Source: Patescibacteria group bacterium (GTDB taxonomy: Bacteria > Patescibacteriota > Minisyncoccia > Phycocordibacterales > JAGLOS01). From it: a stretch of 5,495 nt of DNA. Shown one piece after another: positions 1-5,460 of this stretch. Positions within the stretch are counted from its first letter, which is position 1. The number at the start of each line of letters is the position of its first letter. Both the position numbers and the translations under genes were made by a program. The stretch is from contig JAHIYV010000066.1 in the NCBI GenBank assembly GCA_018814635.1, forward strand, positions 1-5,495. The letters run 5' to 3'. The notes beneath the pieces were generated by a model. That model was not told where the DNA came from. It saw only the letters and a program-made list of their open reading frames with translations, and ran no database searches.

Positions 1-48
1 GATGGAAAAGATTCTTGGTTAGTACCACTTATTATTCCCAATAATTAA
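1..48 (+). CDS. 3' end of an unidentified + strand gene (partial)
   Basis: Reading from base 1, the first frame is open and gives DGKDSWLVPLIIPNN followed by TAA. The gene starts outside the window. Fifteen residues are too few to assign a family. The reading is supported only by ordinary-looking codons and by the change to very AT-rich, stop-rich sequence right after the TAA. It could be a chance open frame. Confidence 0.4.
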   Translation, partial: DGKDSWLVPLIIPNN

Positions 49-63
49 GCATTTTAACATTTT

Positions 64-97
64 CCATTTTGATTTTTAATTTTTACATTTTTTATGA
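64..97 (+). repeat. AT-rich intergenic repeat, copy A
   Basis: The stretch carries the word cattttgattttt (65-77), extended to 21 identical bases (65-85) that recur in inverted orientation at 5164-5184. The 13-base core also recurs in direct orientation at 5366-5378. The bases just before it, attttaacatttt (51-63), recur inverted at 5307-5319. Low complexity weakens each match alone, but the shared word order suggests a dispersed repeat family. The MFS remnant begins immediately after this copy. Confidence 0.5.
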
Positions 98-340
98 CCT
101 TGGTTTTACTCACTTTTTGCAACCTTTGTTAAGGGTTTTGATAAAGGTAAAGAGGGAACAGAGTGGGGTATTTATTTTACTCTAACCGATTTAACCAGCG
201 CGGCGCTTGCTATTGTAGGTGGTTTCGTAGCCATGTCGGCAGGATTTCCAACTTTGATTGTAGCTGTTGTTGTGTTGTCATTAATTGGGGCGCTGTTGCT
301 ATGGCCAATTAAACCTTATATTCAAACAAAAGCGGAGTGA
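98..340 (+). pseudogene. MFS transporter remnant (C-terminal two helices only)
   Basis: An open + strand frame from just after a stop at 95-97 to TGA at 338-340 encodes about 80 residues. It contains a charged loop FDKGKEGTEWGIYF, then two hydrophobic stretches (LTSAALAIVGGFVAMSAGF and LIVAVVVLSLIGALLLWPI) and a short polar tail. This pattern (acidic/basic loop with EW, glycine- and alanine-rich helix, GF turn, last helix) is that of helices 11-12 of major facilitator transporters, as I know the family. A normal member has about 400 residues, so roughly four fifths of the gene is missing. There is no plausible start codon or ribosome binding site. The homologous part stops at the AT-rich repeat, suggesting deletion or rearrangement there. 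Its stop faces the cyclase stop across 5 bp. The family call rests on pattern recognition only. Confidence 0.6.
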
Positions 341-345
341 ATATA

Positions 346-2148
346 TTAAATTAAAACTTTGTAAATCTTTACAAGCTCTTTTCGCCCACGAATTTCAACA
401 GAGCCCAGTAATTCAAATGTGTACTTATTTTTTAGATTATTTTTTACGCTATCACTAATGATAATCTTTGTTTTATGCTCTTTTGTTAGTCCTTCAATTC
501 TGGAAGCAATGTTCACGGAATCTCCAATGGCTGTATAATCAAACCGTGTTTCTGAACCAATGTTTCCAACAATAGCCCTTCCTGAATATATACCAATTCC
601 AATATCTAGCTCTAATCCCTTTTTTTCTTTTAGCTCTTTATTGAATTTTTTTAATTGTTTTACCATAGACACAGCCGCTTGAACGGCGTTGTCGGTTTGG
701 TCTCCATCTTTTACCGGCGCCCCCCAAAAAGCCATTATGGCATCGCCTATATATTTGTCTAAAACTCCTTTGTTTGTAAGAATTTCTTTGGACATAATAT
801 TAAAATATTTATTGAGTATGCCAACTAACTCTTGCGGGGAAAGTTTTTCCGAAAGACTAGTAAATCCTCTGATGTCGGAAAAGAGAATAGTAATGTGTCT
901 TTCTTCTCCGCCAAGAGCAATATGTTTAGGGTCTTTTAAGATTTCTTCAAGCACTTCTTTTGAAACATAACGAGAAAAAGCTTTTTTTATTTCTCGTTTT
1001 TCGTTTTCACCGGTAAAATAACGACAACCAAACAAACTAATTGTTGAAAAAAACCATGCTCCAGTAATATAAATTAAGTTTGGCATAATTCCCTCGTCTA
1101 TCAACAACAACATTGCCCCAAGCCAAAACACGCCTAAAATAGCGTTGAAGAAAAGGGGCTTAAAAGAGCTTTTGAAAATCGTAAAAATCAAAGTTGAACA
1201 CAGGCAAACCAACAACATCCACAACGAAACAAAAACAGACGAGAGAGGTTTTAGTTGGTATCCAGAAATTAGCATATTAATAATGTTTGCTTGGATTTCT
1301 ACCCCCTGCATTTGTGTTCCCTTGGAAAGAGGGGTTGGTTGTTCATCGTGTAAATCAACAGCTGTTGAACCAATCAAAATTATTTTATTTCCCAGACGAG
1401 AAAGGGGGATTTCTTCGGAGATTATTCTATAAAAAGGAATCCTGGAAATAGTTCCCGGCGCAGCTGAAAAAACAATTCGGGAAATTTGTTCCAGAGATTC
1501 TTCTTTGGGAATTTTTGCGCCTGAGTTTTTGGTTATTAAATAAGAAAAAGCTGGAATTTTTTCTTGTTTTGATTGGATAAAAATAGGAAATTTTCTCACC
1601 ACGCTGTCTGGGTCAGAAATTAAATTAACATGCCCGATGTTTACCCCGTTAAATTGCTCCGTTGAAGACGGAGCACCAGCTTCGCTGGATTTAATGGGGT
1701 TAGTTTGTCCTTTAAATTTTTTTAATTGCCCTGAAAAAGAATCCGTATAAGCTTGGTTATTTTTTAAAACAAAAGAATCAGCTTTAATTGCCAAAACCAA
1801 AGGATAAGAAAGATTTTTAAGCGCATCTTCTAAGAACTGATCATCTGGTGTACCAAATCGCGATTCTTCTGGAAAAACAACATCCAACCCAACTGCTTTG
1901 GGGCTATATTTTTCTAGTTTTTTTAAAGTATTAGCAAAAACTTCCCTTTTCCATGGCCATTGTCCTATTTTTTCAATGCTCTCATTATCAATCGCTATAA
2001 TGACAATATCGGAATGAACAGGTTGTTGCACAAAAAGTAAATCTTCAAAAAAATTTTCTAATCCGGTAAAAAAACCGATTTGGAAAAAAAAGATTAAGAA
2101 AAAAGCAACTAATCCGGATGTGCCCAAACTGAGAATGCTTTTATTCAT
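346..2148 (-). CDS. CHASE2-domain class III adenylate cyclase
   Basis: Membrane receptor cyclase of 600 residues, expected to convert ATP to cAMP. Helix 1 is at about 7-29. An extracytoplasmic CHASE2 sensor follows (about 40-300) with the typical IVIIAIDNESIEKIG, WPWKRE and AVGLDVVFPE motifs and a late IGHVNLISDPDSVVRKFP. Three helices (about 303-325, 331-350, 355-376) lead to the usual linker FSRYVSKEVLEEIL and the cyclase domain (about 417-600). All class III catalytic positions are present: metal-binding D425 and D469, adenine-selecting K465 with T539, and transition-state N546 and R550 in IGDSVNIASR. The lysine favours ATP over GTP. It follows the fecR-like gene by 11 nt, so the two are probably cotranscribed. 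An SD-like AGGGGA overlaps the upstream stop, 14 nt before this ATG. Residues 150-169 are encoded by an unusual palindrome (see 1643-1700). Ligand unknown. Confidence 0.93.
   Translation of the reverse strand: MNKSILSLGTSGLVAFFLIFFFQIGFFTGLENFFEDLLFVQQPVHSDIVIIAIDNESIEKIGQWPWKREVFANTLKKLEKYSPKAVGLDVVFPEESRFGTPDDQFLEDALKNLSYPLVLAIKADSFVLKNNQAYTDSFSGQLKKFKGQTNPIKSSEAGAPSSTEQFNGVNIGHVNLISDPDSVVRKFPIFIQSKQEKIPAFSYLITKNSGAKIPKEESLEQISRIVFSAAPGTISRIPFYRIISEEIPLSRLGNKIILIGSTAVDLHDEQPTPLSKGTQMQGVEIQANIINMLISGYQLKPLSSVFVSLWMLLVCLCSTLIFTIFKSSFKPLFFNAILGVFWLGAMLLLIDEGIMPNLIYITGAWFFSTISLFGCRYFTGENEKREIKKAFSRYVSKEVLEEILKDPKHIALGGEERHITILFSDIRGFTSLSEKLSPQELVGILNKYFNIMSKEILTNKGVLDKYIGDAIMAFWGAPVKDGDQTDNAVQAAVSMVKQLKKFNKELKEKKGLELDIGIGIYSGRAIVGNIGSETRFDYTAIGDSVNIASRIEGLTKEHKTKIIISDSVKNNLKNKYTFELLGSVEIRGRKELVKIYKVLI
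1643..1700. repeat. 58-bp Y-shaped palindromic element inside the cyclase gene
   Basis: Three nested inverted repeats fill this stretch almost without gaps. An outer stem pairs 1643-1654 with 1689-1700 (12 bp, one G-T wobble). Inside it are a hairpin gctccgt/acggagc (1656-1662 with 1668-1674, 5-base loop) and a hairpin ccagc/gctgg (1676-1680 with 1684-1688, 3-base loop). Only 1655 and 1675 are unpaired at the junction. It lies in frame within the CHASE2 coding region and specifies PIKSSEAGAPSSTEQFNG, a polar, small-residue loop placed before the conserved IGHVNL strand. It looks like a small palindromic element inserted without breaking the frame. A local RNA structure selected in the mRNA is the alternative. 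Confidence 0.7.
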
Positions 2149-2159
2149 TATTACATAAG

Positions 2160-3500
2160 CTATCCCCTGGTTTCAGGGTCAAATTCTACCTTAGCTTTTA
2201 CATTAATAATAGGAGTAGTGGATAAAAATTCTTCGTTTGTTTTAAAATCAGTCCATGAACAAATAACTTGGCCTGGCACTTTACCTAACTCTGCTATTGA
2301 AGCAACCAACTTTGCCTTAAAAAATCCTGGTGATTCTATGACGCCTATTTCACCCAAGACACTCCAATTACATTGTTTGGTTATATCTTTTCTGGTTCCA
2401 TCGCTCATCAATAAAATAGCTTTTAAGATAAGAATATCATCTTCAACAAGCATCTTGTTTGTTGTGGGCATTATAATTTTGATGCCTTTGGGTTGAACTT
2501 CTAATTTTATTTCCTCTTTTTTTATTAACTCAACCGGTTCTGGTTTAATCAATGTTTTTTCAATTATTGGTGTGGGTTCTGGAGCTGGTTTTGGAATTGG
2601 TTCTAATTTTGGTTCTGGCGCTAGCTCTGATGTATTTTTATCTGGTTGTATTATTTCTTTGGTATTAGCAATAATTTCTTTTTTTACCGCCATTCCCATA
2701 TCGTTGCTTTGTACCCCACGTTCTTTTAGTTGTTCAATTTTTTCTAACAGTTGAGTGTCGGCTGTTTTGTTTCGTTGAATCCATTCTTCTTGTAAGACTT
2801 GCTTAGGAATTTCTTTGCTTATTAATTTCTGTTGTTTTATTTTTAATTCTTGAATTTCTTTTTTTGTTATTTCAATCATCTGATTTTCCCCTAAAATAAT
2901 TGTTGAGTATTCGGTTATTTTGTTGGTTTCTTGATCAAAAGCTGCGGTTTCAATTTTCCCTTTATCAACCAAAACAGCAGATTTTTCTTCAAAATGCTCC
3001 ACAGCAAAAGCTGTTCCTCTTACGGTTGCAACCACATTGCTTGTTTTAATTTTCCAAAAAGAATTACTTGTAGTCATTTGCATTACTCGCGACCATGCTC
3101 GGCCTATTTTTAATTCAATTTGCATCTTTAAAGAATTTGATTTTTTATCAAAACTACTTTTTTCAATCACTATGCTGGTGTTGTTTTCCAATCGAATAAC
3201 TGAACCATCTGGAAAATAAATATTAGCTAAGCCATTTTCGTTGGTTTCTAGAATGTCTCCTTGTTTTACTTCATCTCCAGTTTTAAGTTCAACTAAAACT
3301 ACCCCTGTTTGGGAATCTTTTTTTACGGCTTGAGAAGAAACAATTTCCACCCAAGGATTTGGTTCCAAGTTTTCTTCTACTTCTTGGTTTTTAACAATTG
3401 GTTTTTTGTCGTTTCCAGTATTTTGAACAATCAAAACTCCCACAAAAATTAAAATGGCTACAACAAACAAAACAATTTTAATAGATTTTACGCTTAACAT
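2160..3500 (-). CDS. FecR-domain membrane protein with C-terminal Ig-like domain
   Basis: 446 residues from ATG at 3500. A short basic N-terminus precedes one helix (about 8-25, IVLFVVAILIFVGVLIV), so most of the protein should lie outside the membrane. Residues about 54-188 form a FecR domain: GDEVKQGDILETNENG, IYFPDGSVIRLENNT, IGRAWSRV and the signature NVVATVRGTAFAVE (158-165 core), then VDKGKIE. A Lys/Glu/Gln-rich helical stretch (about 213-263), a proline-rich spacer of PEP/PKP type (about 293-338) and a beta-rich, Ig-like (BIG2-type) domain (about 339-435, with LLMSDGTRKDITKQCNWSV) follow. Classical FecR is a sigma regulator, but no sigma factor is in view and the domain architecture suggests an envelope scaffold or sensor. 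A TTG at 3536 would add 12 residues; I prefer the ATG because neither has a clear SD. It precedes the cyclase by 11 nt, implying joint function. Confidence 0.87.
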   Translation of the reverse strand: MLSVKSIKIVLFVVAILIFVGVLIVQNTGNDKKPIVKNQEVEENLEPNPWVEIVSSQAVKKDSQTGVVLVELKTGDEVKQGDILETNENGLANIYFPDGSVIRLENNTSIVIEKSSFDKKSNSLKMQIELKIGRAWSRVMQMTTSNSFWKIKTSNVVATVRGTAFAVEHFEEKSAVLVDKGKIETAAFDQETNKITEYSTIILGENQMIEITKKEIQELKIKQQKLISKEIPKQVLQEEWIQRNKTADTQLLEKIEQLKERGVQSNDMGMAVKKEIIANTKEIIQPDKNTSELAPEPKLEPIPKPAPEPTPIIEKTLIKPEPVELIKKEEIKLEVQPKGIKIIMPTTNKMLVEDDILILKAILLMSDGTRKDITKQCNWSVLGEIGVIESPGFFKAKLVASIAELGKVPGQVICSWTDFKTNEEFLSTTPIINVKAKVEFDPETRG

Positions 3501-3625
3501 GATTTTTATCGTATCATTTTTATTAGTTTTATACAATAAATAAAATGTTATTGTGTTGTGGTAACCGTTTATTATTAGCTATAATTTGGGGCTAGTGGGC
3601 ACTCTTGTAAAAGAAGAAATATTTT
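3501..3625 (-). promoter_or_regulatory. Intergenic gap, possible promoter of the fecR-cyclase pair
   Basis: This 125-nt gap is the only large one in the four-gene minus-strand block, so it is the natural place for a second promoter. The best minus-strand candidate I see is TTGTAT (3536-3531), 17 nt, TACGAT (3513-3508). It is weak, and transcription would start almost at the ATG. No rho-independent terminator (GC stem plus T run) for hsp20 is visible. The short palindrome ggtaacc (3560-3566) and agtgggcact (3594-3603) are the only small symmetries. Two + strand TATAAT boxes are treated as a separate finding. Confidence 0.3.
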
Positions 3626-4282
3626 TTATAATACTTGAATTTTTAGTTTCTGTGTTTTTGACTTACGGAGTTTTGGTAGTCGTAAAATCAATAAACCATG
3701 TTTTTCAATAGCTTCTGATTTCTCGGGGTCAATCTCTTCTGGTAAAAGAATTTTGCGTGAAAATCCGCCCCAATAAAGTTCTTTGTGATAATAGTTTTCT
3801 TGTGGGACATAAGCACTATCTCTTCTTCCCTTGAGAGTAATCATCTCTCGTGTGATAATAATTTCCATATCTTCAGGAGCAACGCCAGCAACCATTGTTT
3901 GTACAAGAATTTCATTTTCATCCTCATAAACATCAACAGCAAGCTCCCCTTCTTGTCCTTCTGTCTCATTAATTTGTTGTGGCGTGACTTGTGTATTTTC
4001 TTGAAGATCTTCTTCTGTGTCTTCCTCGATTTCTTCCTCAATGTTTTCTTCATTTTCTTCTTCTACATTTTTTTCTATTCCCTCTTCCCTGTCTTCATTT
4101 TCTATGGAATCAGTCTCGTCTGATACAATAATTATATCCTGTTCTTGGATTACTTCATTTTCTTCATCTGTATTACTACTATCATTCAAAAACACCTCCT
4201 TGTTGTTGAAGTCATCATCTTCTTGGATGTTTACTACGCCAGTTAGTTTTTCAAAAAATGATCGTTTGTCTTTTTTGTACAT
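3626..4282 (-). CDS. Hsp20/alpha-crystallin small heat-shock protein with acidic N-terminal region
   Basis: 218 residues, a cytoplasmic ATP-independent holdase by family. The alpha-crystallin domain is at about 113-205: ELAVDVYEDENEILVQTMVAG, EDMEIIITREMITLKGRR, a KELYWGGFSRKILLPEEID segment and the hallmark A191-x4-G-x-L (EKHGLLILRLPK). A short C-terminal tail ends in I215-Q-V217, the I-x-I/V motif that in this family docks on neighbouring subunits. Odd is the N-terminal part: after RSFFEKLTGVVNIQ, residues 21-110 are about 42% Asp/Glu with only three Lys/Arg, and probably disordered. Typical sHSPs have a shorter hydrophobic arm there. The length (usual about 140-170) reflects this extension. 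It starts 19 nt after prsW, so the two are probably cotranscribed. No clear SD precedes the ATG. Confidence 0.92.
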   Translation of the reverse strand: MYKKDKRSFFEKLTGVVNIQEDDDFNNKEVFLNDSSNTDEENEVIQEQDIIIVSDETDSIENEDREEGIEKNVEEENEENIEEEIEEDTEEDLQENTQVTPQQINETEGQEGELAVDVYEDENEILVQTMVAGVAPEDMEIIITREMITLKGRRDSAYVPQENYYHKELYWGGFSRKILLPEEIDPEKSEAIEKHGLLILRLPKLRKSKTQKLKIQVL

Positions 4283-4301
4283 AATATATTGTTGATAGGG
4301 T

Positions 4302-5153
4302 TTATTTTTTTCGTCTAATATCTAATAATGGTTTCATTGACTTTACGCGTTCAAAAAGAAAAATTAAAATTAATATGATAAGCCAGTAGTATGCAAAAAT
4401 TGAAAGCATTTCAAATATGGTTTGTGTTTTTATTATAATTAAATTAAACATTGTATGCAACACTGTGGCTGAAATAATTCCTAACAATATACACCACTTT
4501 CTTTTTTTCTTTTTATAGAATGAAAAAGCAATAGCAAGACCAATGGCGCTTGATGATATTATGTGCAGGAGCGTTGCTCCAAGAAAACGCAAAGGTAAAT
4601 TCATTATTCCTGTCAAAACTCCACTGTCTGTCATGCTACTCATTAAAAAAAATGAATTTTCAAGCGCTGCGAAACCAATCGCCCCTGTTATTAGATAAAT
4701 CAGAGCATCTATTGGTTCGTCAAAAAATTTACTTTTGAGCGCAACAATATAAATTGCTAGATATTTAAGTATTTCTTCTGTAAAAGCCCATAGGCTAGTC
4801 AGGGTATATTCTGAAACGAGAGGAGAAATTGTATATCCTATAAATGCCAACTTTGTTTCTATATATGAAAAGATTATAAAGATAAAGTGTTCTATATGGG
4901 CCGCAAAAGGGACCATAATCATTCCAGCCAAAAAAGCGAGCAAAATTAGATTATTTGGTTCAGGTTTTTTAGTATCTTCTTTAAGCCAAAACCATAACCA
5001 CAATAACGCAGGTAAAATCCCACCCATAAGCGAGAATAGCATTATCTTTGTATCAAAAACGACGACACTATCAAAAAAAAATTGGTTATATAATTTCCAC
5101 CAATAAAATGTTAGCGTTGCGACACCGCCAAGAGCAAAAATGTGAGGAATCAT
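4302..5153 (-). CDS. prsW: PrsW-family intramembrane metalloprotease
   Basis: 283 residues, polytopic membrane protein with about seven or eight hydrophobic segments. The family motifs are in order: loop KEDTKKPEP (58-66); AFTEEILKY with E126, E127 and K130; GFAALEN with E165-N166; LLHIISSSAIG with H197; and HTMFN with H233 and N237. The Glu and His residues are those proposed to form the metal-binding active site of this CPBP/PrsW-like group. In Bacillus, PrsW makes the first cut in the anti-sigma factor RsiW; no such substrate is visible here. The nearby single-pass FecR-like protein is a candidate by position only. The ATG at 5153 is the first possible start, because an in-frame TAA lies at 5165-5163. 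There is no recognisable SD and AT-rich repeat sequence abuts the start codon. A shorter protein from M38 would lose the first helix. Confidence 0.9.
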   Translation of the reverse strand: MIPHIFALGGVATLTFYWWKLYNQFFFDSVVVFDTKIMLFSLMGGILPALLWLWFWLKEDTKKPEPNNLILLAFLAGMIMVPFAAHIEHFIFIIFSYIETKLAFIGYTISPLVSEYTLTSLWAFTEEILKYLAIYIVALKSKFFDEPIDALIYLITGAIGFAALENSFFLMSSMTDSGVLTGIMNLPLRFLGATLLHIISSSAIGLAIAFSFYKKKKRKWCILLGIISATVLHTMFNLIIIKTQTIFEMLSIFAYYWLIILILIFLFERVKSMKPLLDIRRKK

Positions 5154-5163
5154 GATATTAAAT

Positions 5164-5190
5164 TAAAAATTAAAAATCAAAATGAAAAAT
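5164..5190 (-). repeat. AT-rich intergenic repeat, copy B (inverted)
   Basis: On the minus strand, 5184-5164 is identical over 21 bases to 65-85 on the + strand, with the core cattttgattttt. Copy C, with the same core on the + strand, lies about 180 bp to the right. Copies B and C thus form an inverted pair around the palindromic element. The sequence is low in complexity, so homology rather than chance is likely but not certain. Confidence 0.5.
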
Positions 5191-5239
5191 GACCCAGCCC
5201 CTTCTCAGCTAATATTTTTTGAGAAAATGTTAACTGAGT

Positions 5240-5269
5240 GTTACTTGGGTGTCCGTTACTTGGGTGTCC
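5240..5269 (+). repeat. Perfect 15-bp tandem duplication in the palindrome
   Basis: gttacttgggtgtcc occurs twice head to tail (5240-5254 and 5255-5269) without a mismatch. It lies in the left arm of hairpin 2. Removing one copy, and the 8 bases gctcaagt (5281-5288) on the other side, restores 16-bp arms gtgttacttgggtgtc and gacacccaagtaacac round a single C. Confidence 0.9.
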
Positions 5270-5293
5270 GACACCCAAGTGCTCAAGTAACAC

Positions 5294-5300
5294 GAAGGAG
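5294..5300 (+). promoter_or_regulatory. Strong Shine-Dalgarno inside the outer stem
   Basis: GAAGGAG lies 9 nt before the ATG at 5310 and is the best SD in the window; the four main genes have weak SDs or none. All seven bases fall in the 3' arm of the 5192-5306 outer stem, opposite ccccttc (5198-5204), so in a + strand transcript the site would be masked when the stem forms. It may be fortuitous sequence of the repeat arm. Confidence 0.35.
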
Positions 5301-5309
5301 CTGGGTAAA

Positions 5310-5405
5310 ATGTTAAAATTTTTAATTATTATTAGGGTTGTAGTGGTGGCAGTTGTGTTAGTCATCATTTTGATTTTTCAATTTTACATTAGACCTGTCC
5401 CGTAA
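5310..5405 (+). CDS. Possible 31-residue single-helix membrane peptide
   Basis: ATG at 5310 to TAA at 5403-5405 encodes a 31-residue peptide: MLKFLIIIR, a hydrophobic run VVVVAVVLVIILIF, and the tail QFYIRPVP. It would be a one-pass membrane peptide with basic residues on both sides. A consensus SD (GAAGGAG) precedes it at a good distance. Against it: its second half overlaps AT-rich repeat copy C, T-rich DNA readily encodes hydrophobic runs, and I recognise no family. It may also be the N-terminal stump of a longer membrane protein cut by the repeat, as happened to the MFS gene on the left. It is divergent from prsW. No convincing promoter of its own is visible. Confidence 0.35.
   Translation: MLKFLIIIRVVVVAVVLVIILIFQFYIRPVP
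5364..5392 (+). repeat. AT-rich intergenic repeat, copy C
   Basis: It contains the shared core cattttgattttt (5366-5378), followed by caattttacatt, which resembles the continuation of copy A (aatttttacatt). It has the same orientation as copy A and is inverted relative to copy B. It overlaps the end of the possible small ORF. Confidence 0.4.
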
Positions 5406-5432
5406 TTAGTTCCTACTACAATTTCCATATTT

Positions 5433-5441
5433 TGGTATAAT
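5433..5441 (+). promoter_or_regulatory. Extended -10 promoter facing out of the window
   Basis: TGGTATAAT matches the extended -10 consensus TGnTATAAT exactly. At 16-18 nt upstream there is no good -35 box, as is usual for extended -10 promoters. A start near 5448 would drive a + strand gene beyond the right edge; no start codon for it lies in the remaining bases. Confidence 0.5.
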
Positions 5442-5460
5442 TTTTTCTAAATTTACTTAC

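Larger units (their letters stand above)
5192..5306. repeat. 115-bp three-way-junction inverted repeat (MITE/REP-like)
   Basis: An outer stem pairs acccagccccttc (5192-5204) with gaaggagctgggt (5294-5306), 12 of 13 bp. Inside are two hairpins. Hairpin 1 spans 5204-5238 (15 positions paired, with one mismatch and one wobble, 5-base loop). Hairpin 2 spans 5238-5293, with gtgttacttg pairing caagtaacac (10 bp) and an inner acttgggtgt/acacccaagt stem. The arms tile the whole stretch. Such compact palindromes are typical of non-autonomous mobile or REP-type elements moved by Y1 transposases in other bacteria; no transposase is in the window. A structured mRNA leader is the other reading. Confidence 0.7.

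Noticed and set aside
338..348. Bidirectional terminator between the MFS remnant and the cyclase gene
   Set aside because: Only 5 bp separate the stops and no GC stem with a T run is visible.
689..1432. + strand open frames opposite the cyclase
   Set aside because: They lie antisense to the conserved cyclase and CHASE2 coding sequence and show no recognisable domain.
2572..2754. + strand frame with repeated Gly-Ser/Gly-Phe pattern
   Set aside because: It is the shadow of the proline/glutamate-rich spacer of the FecR-like protein on the other strand.
3785..4295. Long + strand open frames opposite hsp20, rich in Ser and Phe
   Set aside because: They mirror the Glu/Asp-rich codons of the acidic Hsp20 region; a real gene with conserved motifs occupies the other strand.
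4568..4580. ggagc/gctcc hairpin in prsW
   Set aside because: It is short and falls on codons for a conserved motif (LGATLLH), so chance is enough to explain it.
5154..5184. Promoter for prsW in the AT-rich repeat (TTGATT to TAATAT)
   Set aside because: The spacer is only 14 nt and the sequence is low-complexity, so I cannot support it.
5240..5269. CRISPR-like repeat
   Set aside because: There are only two copies with no spacer between them, in one arm of a hairpin.
5177..5368. Minus-strand open frame of 63 codons across the palindromic region
   Set aside because: It is made of the repeat arms themselves (GHPSN twice from the tandem duplication), has poor composition and no SD, so it is a by-product of the repeat.
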